In this document: in pieces, positions 25,541 to 33,956 of the stretch
How the letters are laid out: the number at the start of each line of letters is the position of its first letter
Numbering within the stretch: position 1 is the first letter of the stretch
The notes under the pieces: generated by a model
Seen by the model: the letters and a program-made list of their open reading frames with translations, nothing else
Told to the model about the DNA's origin: nothing
Databases searched by the model: none
Position numbers and translations under genes: made by a program
Source: JBGTLA01 sp041744375
GTDB taxonomy: Bacteria > Actinomycetota > Acidimicrobiia > Spongiisociales > ZC4RG35
Assembly: GCA_041744375.1 (NCBI GenBank)
Contig: JBGTLA010000032.1
Location: 1-49,945 of the forward strand
DNA: 49,945 bases
Reading direction: 5' to 3'

Positions 25541-26095
25541 GTGAGGTTCGTAGCTCTGTTGCGTGGTGTGAATGTCGGCCGCCACAAGAGGATGCGCATG
25601 GCCGAGCTCAGGGACGCCCTCGTCGCGGCCGGGCTGGACGAGGTCTCCACCTACCTCCAGAGCGGCAACGTCCTGTTCAGCGCCGAAACCGACGACCGTT
25701 CCACCCTCGAATCGAGCATCGAGGCGGCCGTTGGGGAGCGCTTCGGTTTCGACGTTGCGGTGTTGGTACGGAGCGCCGAGCAAATGCAGGAGGTCGTCGT
25801 CTCCAACCCATACGCTCCCCAGGCCGCGTCCGACCCGACGCGCGTACACGCCATGTTTCTGGCTGCTTCTCCGTCGGCTGAAGCATGGTCGAGAGTCGAC
25901 CCGGCTTCCGTCGCCCCCGACGAGTTCAGCGTGAACGACGACGTCGTGTACATGCATCTTCCCAACGGCATGGGAGGCGCCCAGCTGCCGGACGCAATCG
26001 TGCAGGCAGAGCTCGGGGTCGCCGCCACCACCCGCAACTGGCGAACGGTCACCAGGTTGCTCGAGATGTTGACCGTTCTCGCCTCCCAACATTGA
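25541..26095 (+). CDS. DUF1697 family protein
   Basis: A 184-residue protein of the DUF1697 family, defined by FVALLRGVNVGRHKRMRMAELR at the N-terminus, then TYLQSGNVLFSA, and RNWRTVTRLLEM near the C-terminus. The biochemical role of the family is not established. The GTG at 25541 was chosen because homology begins directly after it; the upstream frame is open. It is divergent from the small membrane ORF at 25476. Confidence 0.9.
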   Translation: MRFVALLRGVNVGRHKRMRMAELRDALVAAGLDEVSTYLQSGNVLFSAETDDRSTLESSIEAAVGERFGFDVAVLVRSAEQMQEVVVSNPYAPQAASDPTRVHAMFLAASPSAEAWSRVDPASVAPDEFSVNDDVVYMHLPNGMGGAQLPDAIVQAELGVAATTRNWRTVTRLLEMLTVLASQH

Positions 26096-26169
26096 GCCCC
26101 GCGCTCTTGTGGGCCCTTCGTGCACTCGAGTGGACTCCGAGGTGATGGAACACCCCAACCAATCAAGAA

Positions 26170-26190
26170 AACCCCAAACACGTTGGGGTT
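26170..26190 (-). terminator. Intrinsic terminator after tRNA-Ile
   Basis: A perfect 8-bp stem (AACCCCAA / TTGGGGTT) with a 5-nt loop. On the minus strand it is followed by TTCTTGATT, so it would end the tRNA-Ile transcript. Confidence 0.75.
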
Positions 26191-26193
26191 CAC

Positions 26194-26271
26194 TGGTGGG
26201 CCCACGTGGACTTGAACCACGGACCTCATCCTTATCAGGGATGCGCTCTAACCGGGCTGAGCTATGGGCCC
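26194..26271 (-). tRNA. ileT: tRNA-Ile (GAT)
   Basis: The complement folds as a full cloverleaf: acceptor GGGCCCA/TGGGCCC, D arm TAGCTCAGCCCGGTTAGAGC, anticodon loop CTGATAA with GAT, T arm GTGG-TTCAAGT-CCAC, and an encoded CCA (26194-26196). It lies on the strand opposite to gyrA, whereas in mycobacteria ileT follows gyrA in the same direction. Confidence 0.97.
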
Positions 26272-26431
26272 TCATCATCCACCTGGTCACGTTCACACGT
26301 CTCGGTCACCTTGCGTACTGCGCGACGAGGCGAACTACAGCGTAATGCGTGCCCGGGAACCGCTGAAACCTTCCACCGCTGCCGCTAACGGTCGTGAACT
26401 CGGGTATCGGTGGTAGGACACGGTACAAGCT

Positions 26432-27796
26432 CTACGTGGCGGCGGGGTGGTGTCGCCCCAAGCTGGCAATTCCGTGTGACTCATCAGCGGCGGTTCGCTT
26501 GGGAGATGGGAGATCCGCCGCCGATGCTGGCTCCTGATCGGGACGCGCTACGGGAACGGTGAGAATGAACTCCGTGAAGTCGCCGCAGCGTTGATAGTCG
26601 AGACTCCCCTCCATGGCCTGTGCCAGCTGCCGACAGATCCATAAGCCCAAACCGATCGACGAGGAATCTCGTCGGCCCTGAGTGGAGCGTCGATACGGCA
26701 AGAAGATGGTGTACTCGTCCTCTTGGGGCACTCCGTCACCGTTGTCGCGCACGGTGATCTCGATGGCTGCGCCGGCACGGCGGGTGGCGATTGTGATATC
26801 GGGGCCGCCATAACGGATGGCGTTGGACAGGAGGTTGCGGAGCGCCTGACGGACGCGCAAGGGATCAGCCCACGCAGGGGGCAGGTCATCGGCGAGCATC
26901 AAATCGATGTCGGTTCCTGCCCCCTGGAATCGGCGCGCAGTCGTGACGACCTCGGCGTTGACGTCGACGAGACCCGTAACCAGGGTGAGTGTTGCCCGCT
27001 CCATTCTCGAGGCCGTCATGAGGTCCTCCACGATCTCGGTGGCGTCCAAGGCCTGCTGATGGGCAATGGCGATTAGCTCGGCCGCCTCTTCGGGCTCGAG
27101 GTCGGCCATGGTAGAGACCACTTCGGTGAGACCCAGCACCCGGGTGAGGTTGTTGCGTAGCTCATGACTGACCGTTCCCAGCATCTGAGATCGGTTGGCA
27201 TCGAGGCGACCCAGCCAGCTGCGGACCCTGATCATCACCACCGCAACGGCCATGACCGTGAACAACGTCCCGACCAGGCTTCCCGTCGGATGGACCGAGG
27301 GCTCGTTCAGGAACGCTGCTACGTACCACACGGTGGCGTATGCGAGTAGCCCCACCATCCAGCGTCCTTCCGCGAAAAGCACTACGAGGACCACCAAGAA
27401 CCCGAAGACGGCAGCCGTCACCGCCGGATAGTCGGCGATCGTGAACATCACTGCCCCCAACAAGGTGGTGTCCATGACGAGCATCGTGCGCGGCGCCCGG
27501 GTTCCCCGGAAGTGGCACCAGGCAGCGTGGCTGGCGATCGACAGCGGCACCAGCAGCTGAAAGACCGGCGAACCCCGACCCCACCACCCGCCCAACCCTA
27601 AGACAATCACCATGATTACCCCGGCGGCGTTCAAGCTGAGGCGCACCAGTTGGTACTCATCCAAGAAGCTCTCGATGGAGGAGCGCTGGCGTACGCCAGG
27701 GGATGTCGATTCCGGCCCCTTCATCTCCAGAACATCGGCAGATTGAGCCAGGAATGAAGCCATCCCCCGGGGTGATCCCCACTCGCGCTCCGACAT
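26432..27796 (-). CDS. Membrane sensor histidine kinase, orphan
   Basis: A protein of about 454 residues with an N-terminal membrane domain of roughly five or six helices (about 55-190). The dimerisation/phosphoacceptor H box follows as GTVSHELRNNLTRVLGL. The HATPase region has the N box LRNLLSNAIRYGG, then DNGDGVPQ and the GLGLWICRQLAQAM box. No response-regulator gene is adjacent. The ATG at 27796 is preferred because of GGAGAGG just before it, and because the longer start at 27829 would overlap the divergent neighbour. The C-terminal 35 residues are disordered. The signal is unknown. Confidence 0.85.
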   Translation of the reverse strand: MSEREWGSPRGMASFLAQSADVLEMKGPESTSPGVRQRSSIESFLDEYQLVRLSLNAAGVIMVIVLGLGGWWGRGSPVFQLLVPLSIASHAAWCHFRGTRAPRTMLVMDTTLLGAVMFTIADYPAVTAAVFGFLVVLVVLFAEGRWMVGLLAYATVWYVAAFLNEPSVHPTGSLVGTLFTVMAVAVVMIRVRSWLGRLDANRSQMLGTVSHELRNNLTRVLGLTEVVSTMADLEPEEAAELIAIAHQQALDATEIVEDLMTASRMERATLTLVTGLVDVNAEVVTTARRFQGAGTDIDLMLADDLPPAWADPLRVRQALRNLLSNAIRYGGPDITIATRRAGAAIEITVRDNGDGVPQEDEYTIFLPYRRSTQGRRDSSSIGLGLWICRQLAQAMEGSLDYQRCGDFTEFILTVPVARPDQEPASAADLPSPKRTAADESHGIASLGRHHPAAT

Positions 27797-27818
27797 CCAC
27801 CTCTCCGGGCGGCTCCGA

Positions 27819-28736
27819 ATGAAGGGCATGCAGCGAACAATCGTTCTGATCTCGGGCGCCTCGGGATTGATCGGCGGGGCGGTCGCCGAACTCCTTGGCC
27901 AATCCGGGGCCGAGCTGCGACGCCTGGTCCGTCGCCCGCCCCAAGCGGCCGGCGAGCACCAATGGGACCCCTACGACGGCTACATCGACGAGGTGGCGCT
28001 CAAGGGCATCGACGCCGTCATCCACCTTTCCGGCGCTGGAATCGGTGACAAGCGCTGGACGCCCGAGCGCAAGGAGGTGCTCTACGACAGCCGCATCGTC
28101 ACCACCCGGGTACTGGCCGAGCACCTGGGGCGCCTTGACCACCCTCCGGCGGTGTTCGTCTCCCAATCGGCCATCGGCATCTACGGCGATCGGGGAGACG
28201 AGATCCTCACCGAGTCCCACGACATCGGCCCCGACGATGATTTCCTGGCCTGCCTCACTAAGAACTGGGAAGAGGCCGCCCGTCCCGCGGCCGAGGCGGG
28301 GATCAGAGTGGTCCACCCCCGCACCGGACTGGTTCTGTCCTCGGAGGGCGGACTGATCCAGCGCCTGCTACCCATCTTCAAGGGAGGGCTGGGTGGGCCA
28401 TTGGGAGGCGGTGATCAGTGGTGGAGCTGGGTCGCCCTCGAAGACGTGGCCCGGGTCATGGCTCACCTCATCGACTCGGACATGGCGGGGCCCGTAAACC
28501 TGGTCGCCCCCAGCCCGGTGCGCCAGAGGGAGTTCGCTCACGCCCTGGCGGGCGCCCTCAACCGGCCCAGCCTCCTGCCGGTCCCCGAGCTGGCGTTAAG
28601 GGTGGCGTTTGGATCGGAGAGGGCCGACTCGATCGGCCTGTCGTCGACTCGAGTGGTGCCGAGCCGCCTGCAGGAGAGCGGCTTCGACTTCGTCCGCGAC
28701 GGACTCGACGCCGCCCTCGCGCAGATCCTCGCTTGA
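27819..28736 (+). CDS. TIGR01777 family NAD-dependent epimerase/dehydratase-like protein
   Basis: A 305-residue protein of the extended SDR superfamily. The nucleotide motif is ISGASGLIGGAVAELL, followed by YIDEVALKGIDAVIHLSGAGIGDKRW. The catalytic region includes SQSAIGIYGDRG, and the C-terminal DUF1731-type segment is SRLQESGFDFVRDGLDAAL. YfcH and cell-division-inhibitor SulA annotations are common for homologues but poorly supported; the substrate is unknown. The ATG at 27819 or at 27828 could be used. It is divergent from the histidine kinase. Confidence 0.88.
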   Translation: MKGMQRTIVLISGASGLIGGAVAELLGQSGAELRRLVRRPPQAAGEHQWDPYDGYIDEVALKGIDAVIHLSGAGIGDKRWTPERKEVLYDSRIVTTRVLAEHLGRLDHPPAVFVSQSAIGIYGDRGDEILTESHDIGPDDDFLACLTKNWEEAARPAAEAGIRVVHPRTGLVLSSEGGLIQRLLPIFKGGLGGPLGGGDQWWSWVALEDVARVMAHLIDSDMAGPVNLVAPSPVRQREFAHALAGALNRPSLLPVPELALRVAFGSERADSIGLSSTRVVPSRLQESGFDFVRDGLDAALAQILA

Positions 28737-28955
28737 CGGGTGTCGCCGGACAGTGGGCGCTGGCGCGACTGAAGGACCGATCGACCCTGTCATGGGGAGG
28801 CTGGCCTCTCGGGGTGTTCCGAGGCTGGTGCGTGAGTGCCGGGTGGCGATGGCGGGGTCATTCCCTGCCACCCCACGCGTCTCCCGGCAGAAGTGACTCT
28901 TCGCCCACTCTGCGACCGCTCTCGTTGACAGATGCAACCCACACCCAGGTCGAAT

Positions 28956-29600
28956 TCACCCATCGAGACTGAAGGGCGGATAGCGGTCGGTGACCAGCAA
29001 GAAGGCGTAGGCCTGGACGCGAAGTGCCCACCGGCCTACTCCCACCACGTAGTCGAAGAGGGGACGTGGGTAGCGGCCCGTGAAGAGGATGGCGAACCAG
29101 GCGATGATGATGGCGAAGATGGCTCCGACTGCCAGAACAATGAGCATGATGAAGTGCGGAATGGCCAGCAGCCACTTCACCAGGGGAAGCCAACGGTTCA
29201 GGTCTCGTTCGACGTCGGGGTAATCGATGTGGAGATGGACTGATTGCTCCTCGACCGTCGACGGGTAGCGATCAGTCAGGAGCGCCAGGTAGGCGCCGAC
29301 ACGGGTCGAGAAGCGGGCTAGCTCGCGGGCGAAGTCGAACCACCACCGTGGGTACCGCTGCCGGAACAAGATCATCAGCACCGTCGCCGCGAACAGTCCA
29401 GCTCCTATCCCTCCGCCGGAACGTGTCACCTCTTGGCCGGTTTCGGTGACGACGGTCTCATTGCCGGTGGCGGTGATCAGGGTCAGGATGATGAGGATCG
29501 GTACGGCCCAGATGAGCCGAAAGAACGTGCTCAGCCGGTCGAGCTCCGCTGGATAGTCGATGTCCAGGCGTGCTGGATAAGAGTGCGATTCTGTAACCAC
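28956..29600 (-). CDS. DUF4389 membrane protein
   Basis: A 214-residue integral membrane protein. The repeated pattern RYPRWWFDFARELARFSTRVGAYLALLTDRYP and the later RYPRPLFDYVVGVGRWALRVQAYAFLLVTDRYPPF is typical of DUF4389, which comes as two related halves. Three to four membrane helices are visible. The GTG start at 29600 has AAGGAGAAG upstream. The role is unknown; it is the last gene of a minus-strand run behind the oxidoreductases. Confidence 0.85.
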   Translation of the reverse strand: MVTESHSYPARLDIDYPAELDRLSTFFRLIWAVPILIILTLITATGNETVVTETGQEVTRSGGGIGAGLFAATVLMILFRQRYPRWWFDFARELARFSTRVGAYLALLTDRYPSTVEEQSVHLHIDYPDVERDLNRWLPLVKWLLAIPHFIMLIVLAVGAIFAIIIAWFAILFTGRYPRPLFDYVVGVGRWALRVQAYAFLLVTDRYPPFSLDG

Positions 29601-29642
29601 TTGCTTCTCCTTGTTGTTGTGCTTGCGATCGATGTTTCGGTG

Positions 29643-30602
29643 TCACACGGTGATTAGCCGCTTACCGGCGGAGTGTCCCTCCCCGAGGGAGCGCAGCGCC
29701 TCGGAAGTCTTCTCCAGCGGGTAGGTCTCCTCGATCACGGGCTTCACCGTTCCGGAGGCGAGGAGTCCGGCCAGCTGCTCCAGGTGCGCGCGTTTCATGG
29801 CGGCGGTGAACCAGGTCATGGTGCGGGTGTCGAACAGCGACTGGGCCTTCCGGAGCGCCAACGCCCGGATCGGCCCGGCCCAGCGGTGCTTGGGGCCGGT
29901 GACGGTCACAAGGATGCCTGTCGGGGAGAGCACCTGGCGGGTCTGGGACCAGGGGCGGTCGCCTACGTTATCGAAGAGAAGGTCGTAGCCGCTCTCGGTG
30001 CGGGCGAAGTCCTGGCGGGTGTAGTCGATGATGCGGTCGGCTCCGATCGAGGCCATCAGGTCGACCTTGACCGTGCTGCACACCGCCGTGATCTCCGCGC
30101 CGAGGGCTTTGACTATCTGCACGGCGAAGGTGCCGACTCCTCCGGACGCGCCGCTGATCAGGACTCGCTGCCCTGCTCGGAGGCCACCCACATCCTGGAG
30201 ACCTTCCAGGGCGGTGATGCCGGCGAGGGGCGTGGCCGCCGCCTCCTCGAAGCTCACCTCGGGAGGCTTCGCCACGAACCGCGTCTCGGTCGCACACACG
30301 TACTCGGCGAACGCCCCGGACCCGACGAACCCGAACACCTCATCGCCGGGACGGAACTGGGCGGCGTCTTCTCCCACCGCCACGACCGTGCCGGCCACGT
30401 CGCCACCCGAAATCGGATACTTGGTGGTGCGCAGTCCTGCTTCGAGTCTGGCCAAGAAGGGGTACCCCGTTGTCATGTGCCAGTCGTACATGTTGACCGA
30501 AGCCGCCCACACCTCGCCGCACACCTCGTTTCCGGTCGGCCCTGGCCGGTCCACCTCCCGCAGCTCCAGCACGTCGGGCCCCCCACAGCGGCCCTGCACC
30601 AT
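29643..30602 (-). CDS. Zinc-independent MDR family NAD(P)H oxidoreductase (quinone-reductase-like)
   Basis: A 319-residue medium-chain dehydrogenase/reductase. The N-terminal GroES-like domain contains VWAASVNMYDWHM, GGDVAGTVVAVGEDAAQFRPGDEVFG. The nucleotide-binding motif is ISGASGGVGTFAVQIVKALGAE, and it ends with SLGEGHSAGKRLITV. Cysteines for the structural zinc are absent, as in quinone oxidoreductases. The start at 30602 fits the family (MVQGRCGGPDVLELREV), though a ribosome-binding site is weak. The substrate is not deducible. Confidence 0.87.
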   Translation of the reverse strand: MVQGRCGGPDVLELREVDRPGPTGNEVCGEVWAASVNMYDWHMTTGYPFLARLEAGLRTTKYPISGGDVAGTVVAVGEDAAQFRPGDEVFGFVGSGAFAEYVCATETRFVAKPPEVSFEEAAATPLAGITALEGLQDVGGLRAGQRVLISGASGGVGTFAVQIVKALGAEITAVCSTVKVDLMASIGADRIIDYTRQDFARTESGYDLLFDNVGDRPWSQTRQVLSPTGILVTVTGPKHRWAGPIRALALRKAQSLFDTRTMTWFTAAMKRAHLEQLAGLLASGTVKPVIEETYPLEKTSEALRSLGEGHSAGKRLITV

Positions 30603-30710
30603 CGCTCTCGTATTCCTTGTCCTCTTCTTTCGATTCCGGCCCGGCCGCGCCCGATCACGACCTTGCCCCCGGGTGACTTGGGCGAGAGGGGCCGCTCCGG
30701 AGGATCGCTT

Positions 30711-31205
30711 TCACCTCTCCACTCGTGCTGCCGCCTGCCGCAGGCGGAGGACCAGGTCGACTCCGTAGAGGCGCTGGAGGAAGCGGTCCCCGCGGCTGCT
30801 GTAGGCGGCGACCGAGTCAGCCGGAACCAGCTCCGGGTCCTCCACCGACATGGTACGGCCCTCATGGACGAGCTCCCCCGCACCTGCCGCCAGCACGTTC
30901 TTCAGCCAGTCCGGGCTGGTGCCGTAGGGCAGGGAGATGAGGAGGCCCTCGTCGGTGTCGACCACCCCGACAGGGGTTTCATAGTGGGTGCCGGTGTTCC
31001 TGCCAACATGCCGGATCACCGAGGCGTAGGCCCCCGGCTGTCCCGCCTTCTGCAGGGCTCGCCGGTTCATGAACCGCCGGTTGAAACGACGCACGGCGGT
31101 CACGCCGGGCGCCCATCCGGTGCGAAGCGACACCAATTGCAGGGCCAAGAGGGCGATTATCCCCACGACGATGCCCCCACCAGCGAGTCCGATCCATCTC
31201 AGCAT
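30711..31205 (-). CDS. Deazaflavin (F420)-dependent nitroreductase family protein
   Basis: A 164-residue protein of the DDN/DUF385 family, whose members use coenzyme F420. An N-terminal membrane helix (about 5-25) anchors it. The split-barrel core has GRNTGTHYETPVGVVDTDEGLLISLPYG and the C-terminal part includes EDPELVPADSVAAYSSRGDRFLQRLYGVD. The substrate is unknown. Three operator-like repeats lie just upstream (31223-31265), so a repressor probably controls it, and the MDR gene downstream may be co-transcribed. Confidence 0.85.
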   Translation of the reverse strand: MLRWIGLAGGGIVVGIIALLALQLVSLRTGWAPGVTAVRRFNRRFMNRRALQKAGQPGAYASVIRHVGRNTGTHYETPVGVVDTDEGLLISLPYGTSPDWLKNVLAAGAGELVHEGRTMSVEDPELVPADSVAAYSSRGDRFLQRLYGVDLVLRLRQAAARVER

Positions 31206-31222
31206 GAGCAGTTTCCCTTTCG

Positions 31223-31265
31223 TACACCGTAAGTATTACGCCGTAAGGTATTTGTACGACGTAAG
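31223..31265. promoter_or_regulatory. Triple operator-like repeat upstream of the nitroreductase gene
   Basis: Three copies of the 11-mer TAC(A/G)(C/A)CGTAAG occur at 31223 (TACACCGTAAG), 31238 (TACGCCGTAAG) and 31255 (TACGACGTAAG). The middle one sits in the perfect palindrome TTACG-C-CGTAA (31236-31246). They lie 18 bases upstream of the nitroreductase start and about 70 bases upstream of the divergent serine hydrolase gene, as expected for a TetR-type repressor. No regulator gene is adjacent. Confidence 0.65.
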
Positions 31266-31337
31266 GTTGTCAAGCCGAGCTCATCGATGCCAGTGAAGTC
31301 GCTTGTGGTGCTCACCTGCTGACATGCGAGACTCTCG

Positions 31338-32477
31338 ATGGTGAATGGATTACCCGACCCCGCCGAGGATCTCGCAACTCGGCTCGACAAGCTCTTGGGG
31401 AGGGCCGTCGAGGCACGCCGGCATGTGCGGCACGGCCTGTTGGCTGTAGCCAAGGTCGATGGATCAAGAAGTTGGTTTGGTGCACACGGGATCCTCGATC
31501 CTGCCGGAACCCCGGCGACTACGTCGTCGCGATATCCGATCGCGAGCGTCACCAAGCTCTACACCGCCTCGGTGACCCTGCGACTGGCCGAACAGGACAG
31601 TCTGAGCCTCAGCGACCGGATGGTGGATCTGCTGCCCCGCGACGTGACTGAGGGGTTGCATGTCCTCAACGGCGTCGACCACACAGGCGAAATCACGGTG
31701 GAGCATCTCCTTGGTCACACATCGGGGTTGGCCGACTACTACGAGGAGGCGCCGCCGGGAAGAACGAGCGCCCAGGCGCGTCTACTGGCAGGCGAGGATG
31801 CACCCATGCCGTTCGAAGAGGTGGTTCGAATGGTTCGTGACGACCTCGAGTCCCACTTCCCGCCACAGCCGATCGAGGCCCCCAAGTCGAAGGCCCGGTA
31901 CGCCGACACCAATTACCAACTCCTCGGCGCCGTCATCGAACATGTCACCGGACGTCCACTTCACCAAGTTTTCGACGAGTTGCTGTTCGGCCCCCTCGGG
32001 TTGGATGCCACGTCGTCTTATCCGCATCTGCCGCGCTCGGGAGTCTCGCCGGAACCGGATGCACATGTCTGGTCCCGCCACACCGTGTTACAGCCCCAGG
32101 GGGCTCTCCGCCACCAAGTCGCCGACGGTGGGATCATCTCCACGTTGAGCGACCAGTTGGCGTTCATGCAGGCACTAGTCGGCGGGCAGGTCTTCGCAGA
32201 CCCAGCCACCTGGCAGCTCATGCACCAGCGCTGGCACCGTGTCTTCTACCCGGTCGACTACGGCCTTGGGGTGATGCGTTACGCACCGCCCCGGTGGATG
32301 TCACCTGTCTTCCGGATCCCGCCGATCGTCGGACACAGCGGCTCGACGGCCACCTGGCTGTTTCACTGCCCCGAGCTCGATATCGTCTTAGCCGGTGCCT
32401 TCGACGTGGCGCAGCCACCACTCCCGTTCCGCTTCCTCCCTCGCGTGCTCCGGGCGGTTTCCAAGGGAATGCCCTGA
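31338..32477 (+). CDS. Serine hydrolase, beta-lactamase class C/DD-peptidase-like
   Basis: A 379-residue protein of the beta-lactamase-related serine hydrolase family. The nucleophile motif S-x-x-K is SVTK in PIASVTKLYTASV (about 70-73). The tyrosine motif is YADTNYQLLGAVIEHVTG, a variant of YSNxxY, and the third box is VGHSGSTATW near the C-terminus. There is no clear signal peptide, so it may be cytoplasmic or esterase-like. The ATG at 31338 was taken. It is divergent from the F420 enzyme across the operator cluster. True beta-lactamase activity is not implied. Confidence 0.85.
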   Translation: MVNGLPDPAEDLATRLDKLLGRAVEARRHVRHGLLAVAKVDGSRSWFGAHGILDPAGTPATTSSRYPIASVTKLYTASVTLRLAEQDSLSLSDRMVDLLPRDVTEGLHVLNGVDHTGEITVEHLLGHTSGLADYYEEAPPGRTSAQARLLAGEDAPMPFEEVVRMVRDDLESHFPPQPIEAPKSKARYADTNYQLLGAVIEHVTGRPLHQVFDELLFGPLGLDATSSYPHLPRSGVSPEPDAHVWSRHTVLQPQGALRHQVADGGIISTLSDQLAFMQALVGGQVFADPATWQLMHQRWHRVFYPVDYGLGVMRYAPPRWMSPVFRIPPIVGHSGSTATWLFHCPELDIVLAGAFDVAQPPLPFRFLPRVLRAVSKGMP

Positions 32478-32610
32478 AACGCTGATCGCCTCCGGTGCTG
32501 GGGCTGATTCAGGCGCATTGAGGATGGGTGCCTCTTGGTCGGTGGTGGCTGGTGCGGGGGTTGTTCGAGGCGGCTGCCAGAGTGGCCCAACGATGAAAGG
32601 ACGCAGTCGC

Positions 32611-33579
32611 ATGAACGTCACGGAATGGTTGCTCGACTCGGACTCTGCCATCCGGTGGCAAGTGATGGGGGACCTCGTCGGCGAACCGGAGGAGGTGGTG
32701 ATGGCCGAACGAGCTCGTGTGGCAACCGAAGGTTGGGGAACCCGGCTACTCGCCCTCCAGGGTGAGGACGGCCAATGGGCCGGAGGCGCCCACTTTCCGT
32801 CCTCGTTCTCGTGGACAGACGTCGAAAGGGGCGCCGACGGACGGCTCGCGGGACAGCCGTGGACTGCCACCTCGTGGTCGTTAGCCCTGCTGCAGATCTT
32901 GGGCCTCCACCCCGATAGTCCCGAGGCCCAACGTTCGGTGGCCATGGTCAGGGAGAACAGTCGCTGGGAGCACGCCGGCCAACGCTTCTTCGACGGCGAG
33001 GTGGAGCCCTGCATCAACGGTTTGGCCGTTTCCATCGGCTCGTACTTCGGCGAGGACGTGTCCGTCATCGTCGATCGCCTCCTCGGTGAGCAGATGGACG
33101 ACGGGGGATGGAACTGCGAGCAAGAGAATGGGTCCACTCGCGGGTCGTTTCACACCACTATCTCCGTCCTCGAGGGGCTGCTGGAGTACCAGAGCAGGGC
33201 TGGCCCTGCATCCACGATCAGCGAAGCCCGGTCCCGCGGTGAGGAGTACTTGTTGGAGCGGCGGCTGTTCCGACGCCTGTCGAGTGGTGAGGTTGTCGAC
33301 CCGTCGTGGACGCGGTTCTCATTCCCAACCTGGTGGCACTATGACGTGCTGCGTGGGCTCGACTACCTGAGGAAGGCGGGAGTCAACCCCGACGAAAGGA
33401 TCAATGACGCGATCGGTCTCGTTGAGAGCAACCGTCGCCACGACGGCCGCTGGCCGCGACAGAACATCCACCCCGGTGACGTCCACTTCGAGATCGACGG
33501 CACCGAGGGGGAGCTGAGCCGCTGGAACACGCTACGGGCGCTCCGAGTGCTGAAGTGGGCTGATCGTGATGTCAACTGA
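32611..33579 (+). CDS. Squalene-cyclase/prenyltransferase-like alpha-alpha toroid protein
   Basis: A 322-residue protein built from helical repeats with the terpene-cyclase/prenyltransferase QW-like pattern, for example GEDGQWAGGAHFPS, MDDGGWNCEQENGSTRGSFHTTISVLEGL, and RRHDGRWPRQNIHPGDVHFEI. It is half the length of real squalene-hopene cyclases and has no DXDD motif, so cyclase activity is unlikely. The ATG at 32611 is preferred over 32593. The function is unknown; similar proteins are annotated simply as 'squalene cyclase'. Confidence 0.75.
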   Translation: MNVTEWLLDSDSAIRWQVMGDLVGEPEEVVMAERARVATEGWGTRLLALQGEDGQWAGGAHFPSSFSWTDVERGADGRLAGQPWTATSWSLALLQILGLHPDSPEAQRSVAMVRENSRWEHAGQRFFDGEVEPCINGLAVSIGSYFGEDVSVIVDRLLGEQMDDGGWNCEQENGSTRGSFHTTISVLEGLLEYQSRAGPASTISEARSRGEEYLLERRLFRRLSSGEVVDPSWTRFSFPTWWHYDVLRGLDYLRKAGVNPDERINDAIGLVESNRRHDGRWPRQNIHPGDVHFEIDGTEGELSRWNTLRALRVLKWADRDVN

Positions 33580-33956
33580 CACCGACATGGCGGGGGCTCA
33601 ACGGAGGCGCGGGCTAACGGGTAGGTGACGTTTTGCCGCCATGAGACCGCACGGCTGACGAAACGGGCACCGCCCACACACTCCCGTCGCTCTTGTCCCC
33701 GCTCGACCGGCCCTCACCAGGGAGGATCATCCCTCTGGTCGCCGAGGCCTGCGGAATGCTTAACACGGGATTAATCGGCGGCTGGCACGCTTCGTGTCCC
33801 AACCTGGATAGGCAACTAACGTCGATGGGAGACGCCGGAGCAAGAACACTGTGCAGTACGGGATTCTCGGCAGACTCGAGGACCGCTCGGTTGTGGTCCT
33901 TGCCGAGGGGTGATCGTTTGTGGCGTGGCCCGTGCCTCGGGGTCTAGGGTCGGTGT
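33580..33956. other. Intergenic region without recognisable gene (377 bp)
   Basis: Short open frames occur on both strands but none has a ribosome-binding site or a familiar sequence. It presumably holds the promoter of the LLM oxidoreductase gene; no clear -35/-10 pair was identified. Confidence 0.5.

Noticed and set aside
29673..31232. Plus-strand 519-codon frame over the MDR and nitroreductase genes
   Set aside because: Both genes on the minus strand have clear families and start sites, while this frame has no recognisable domain.
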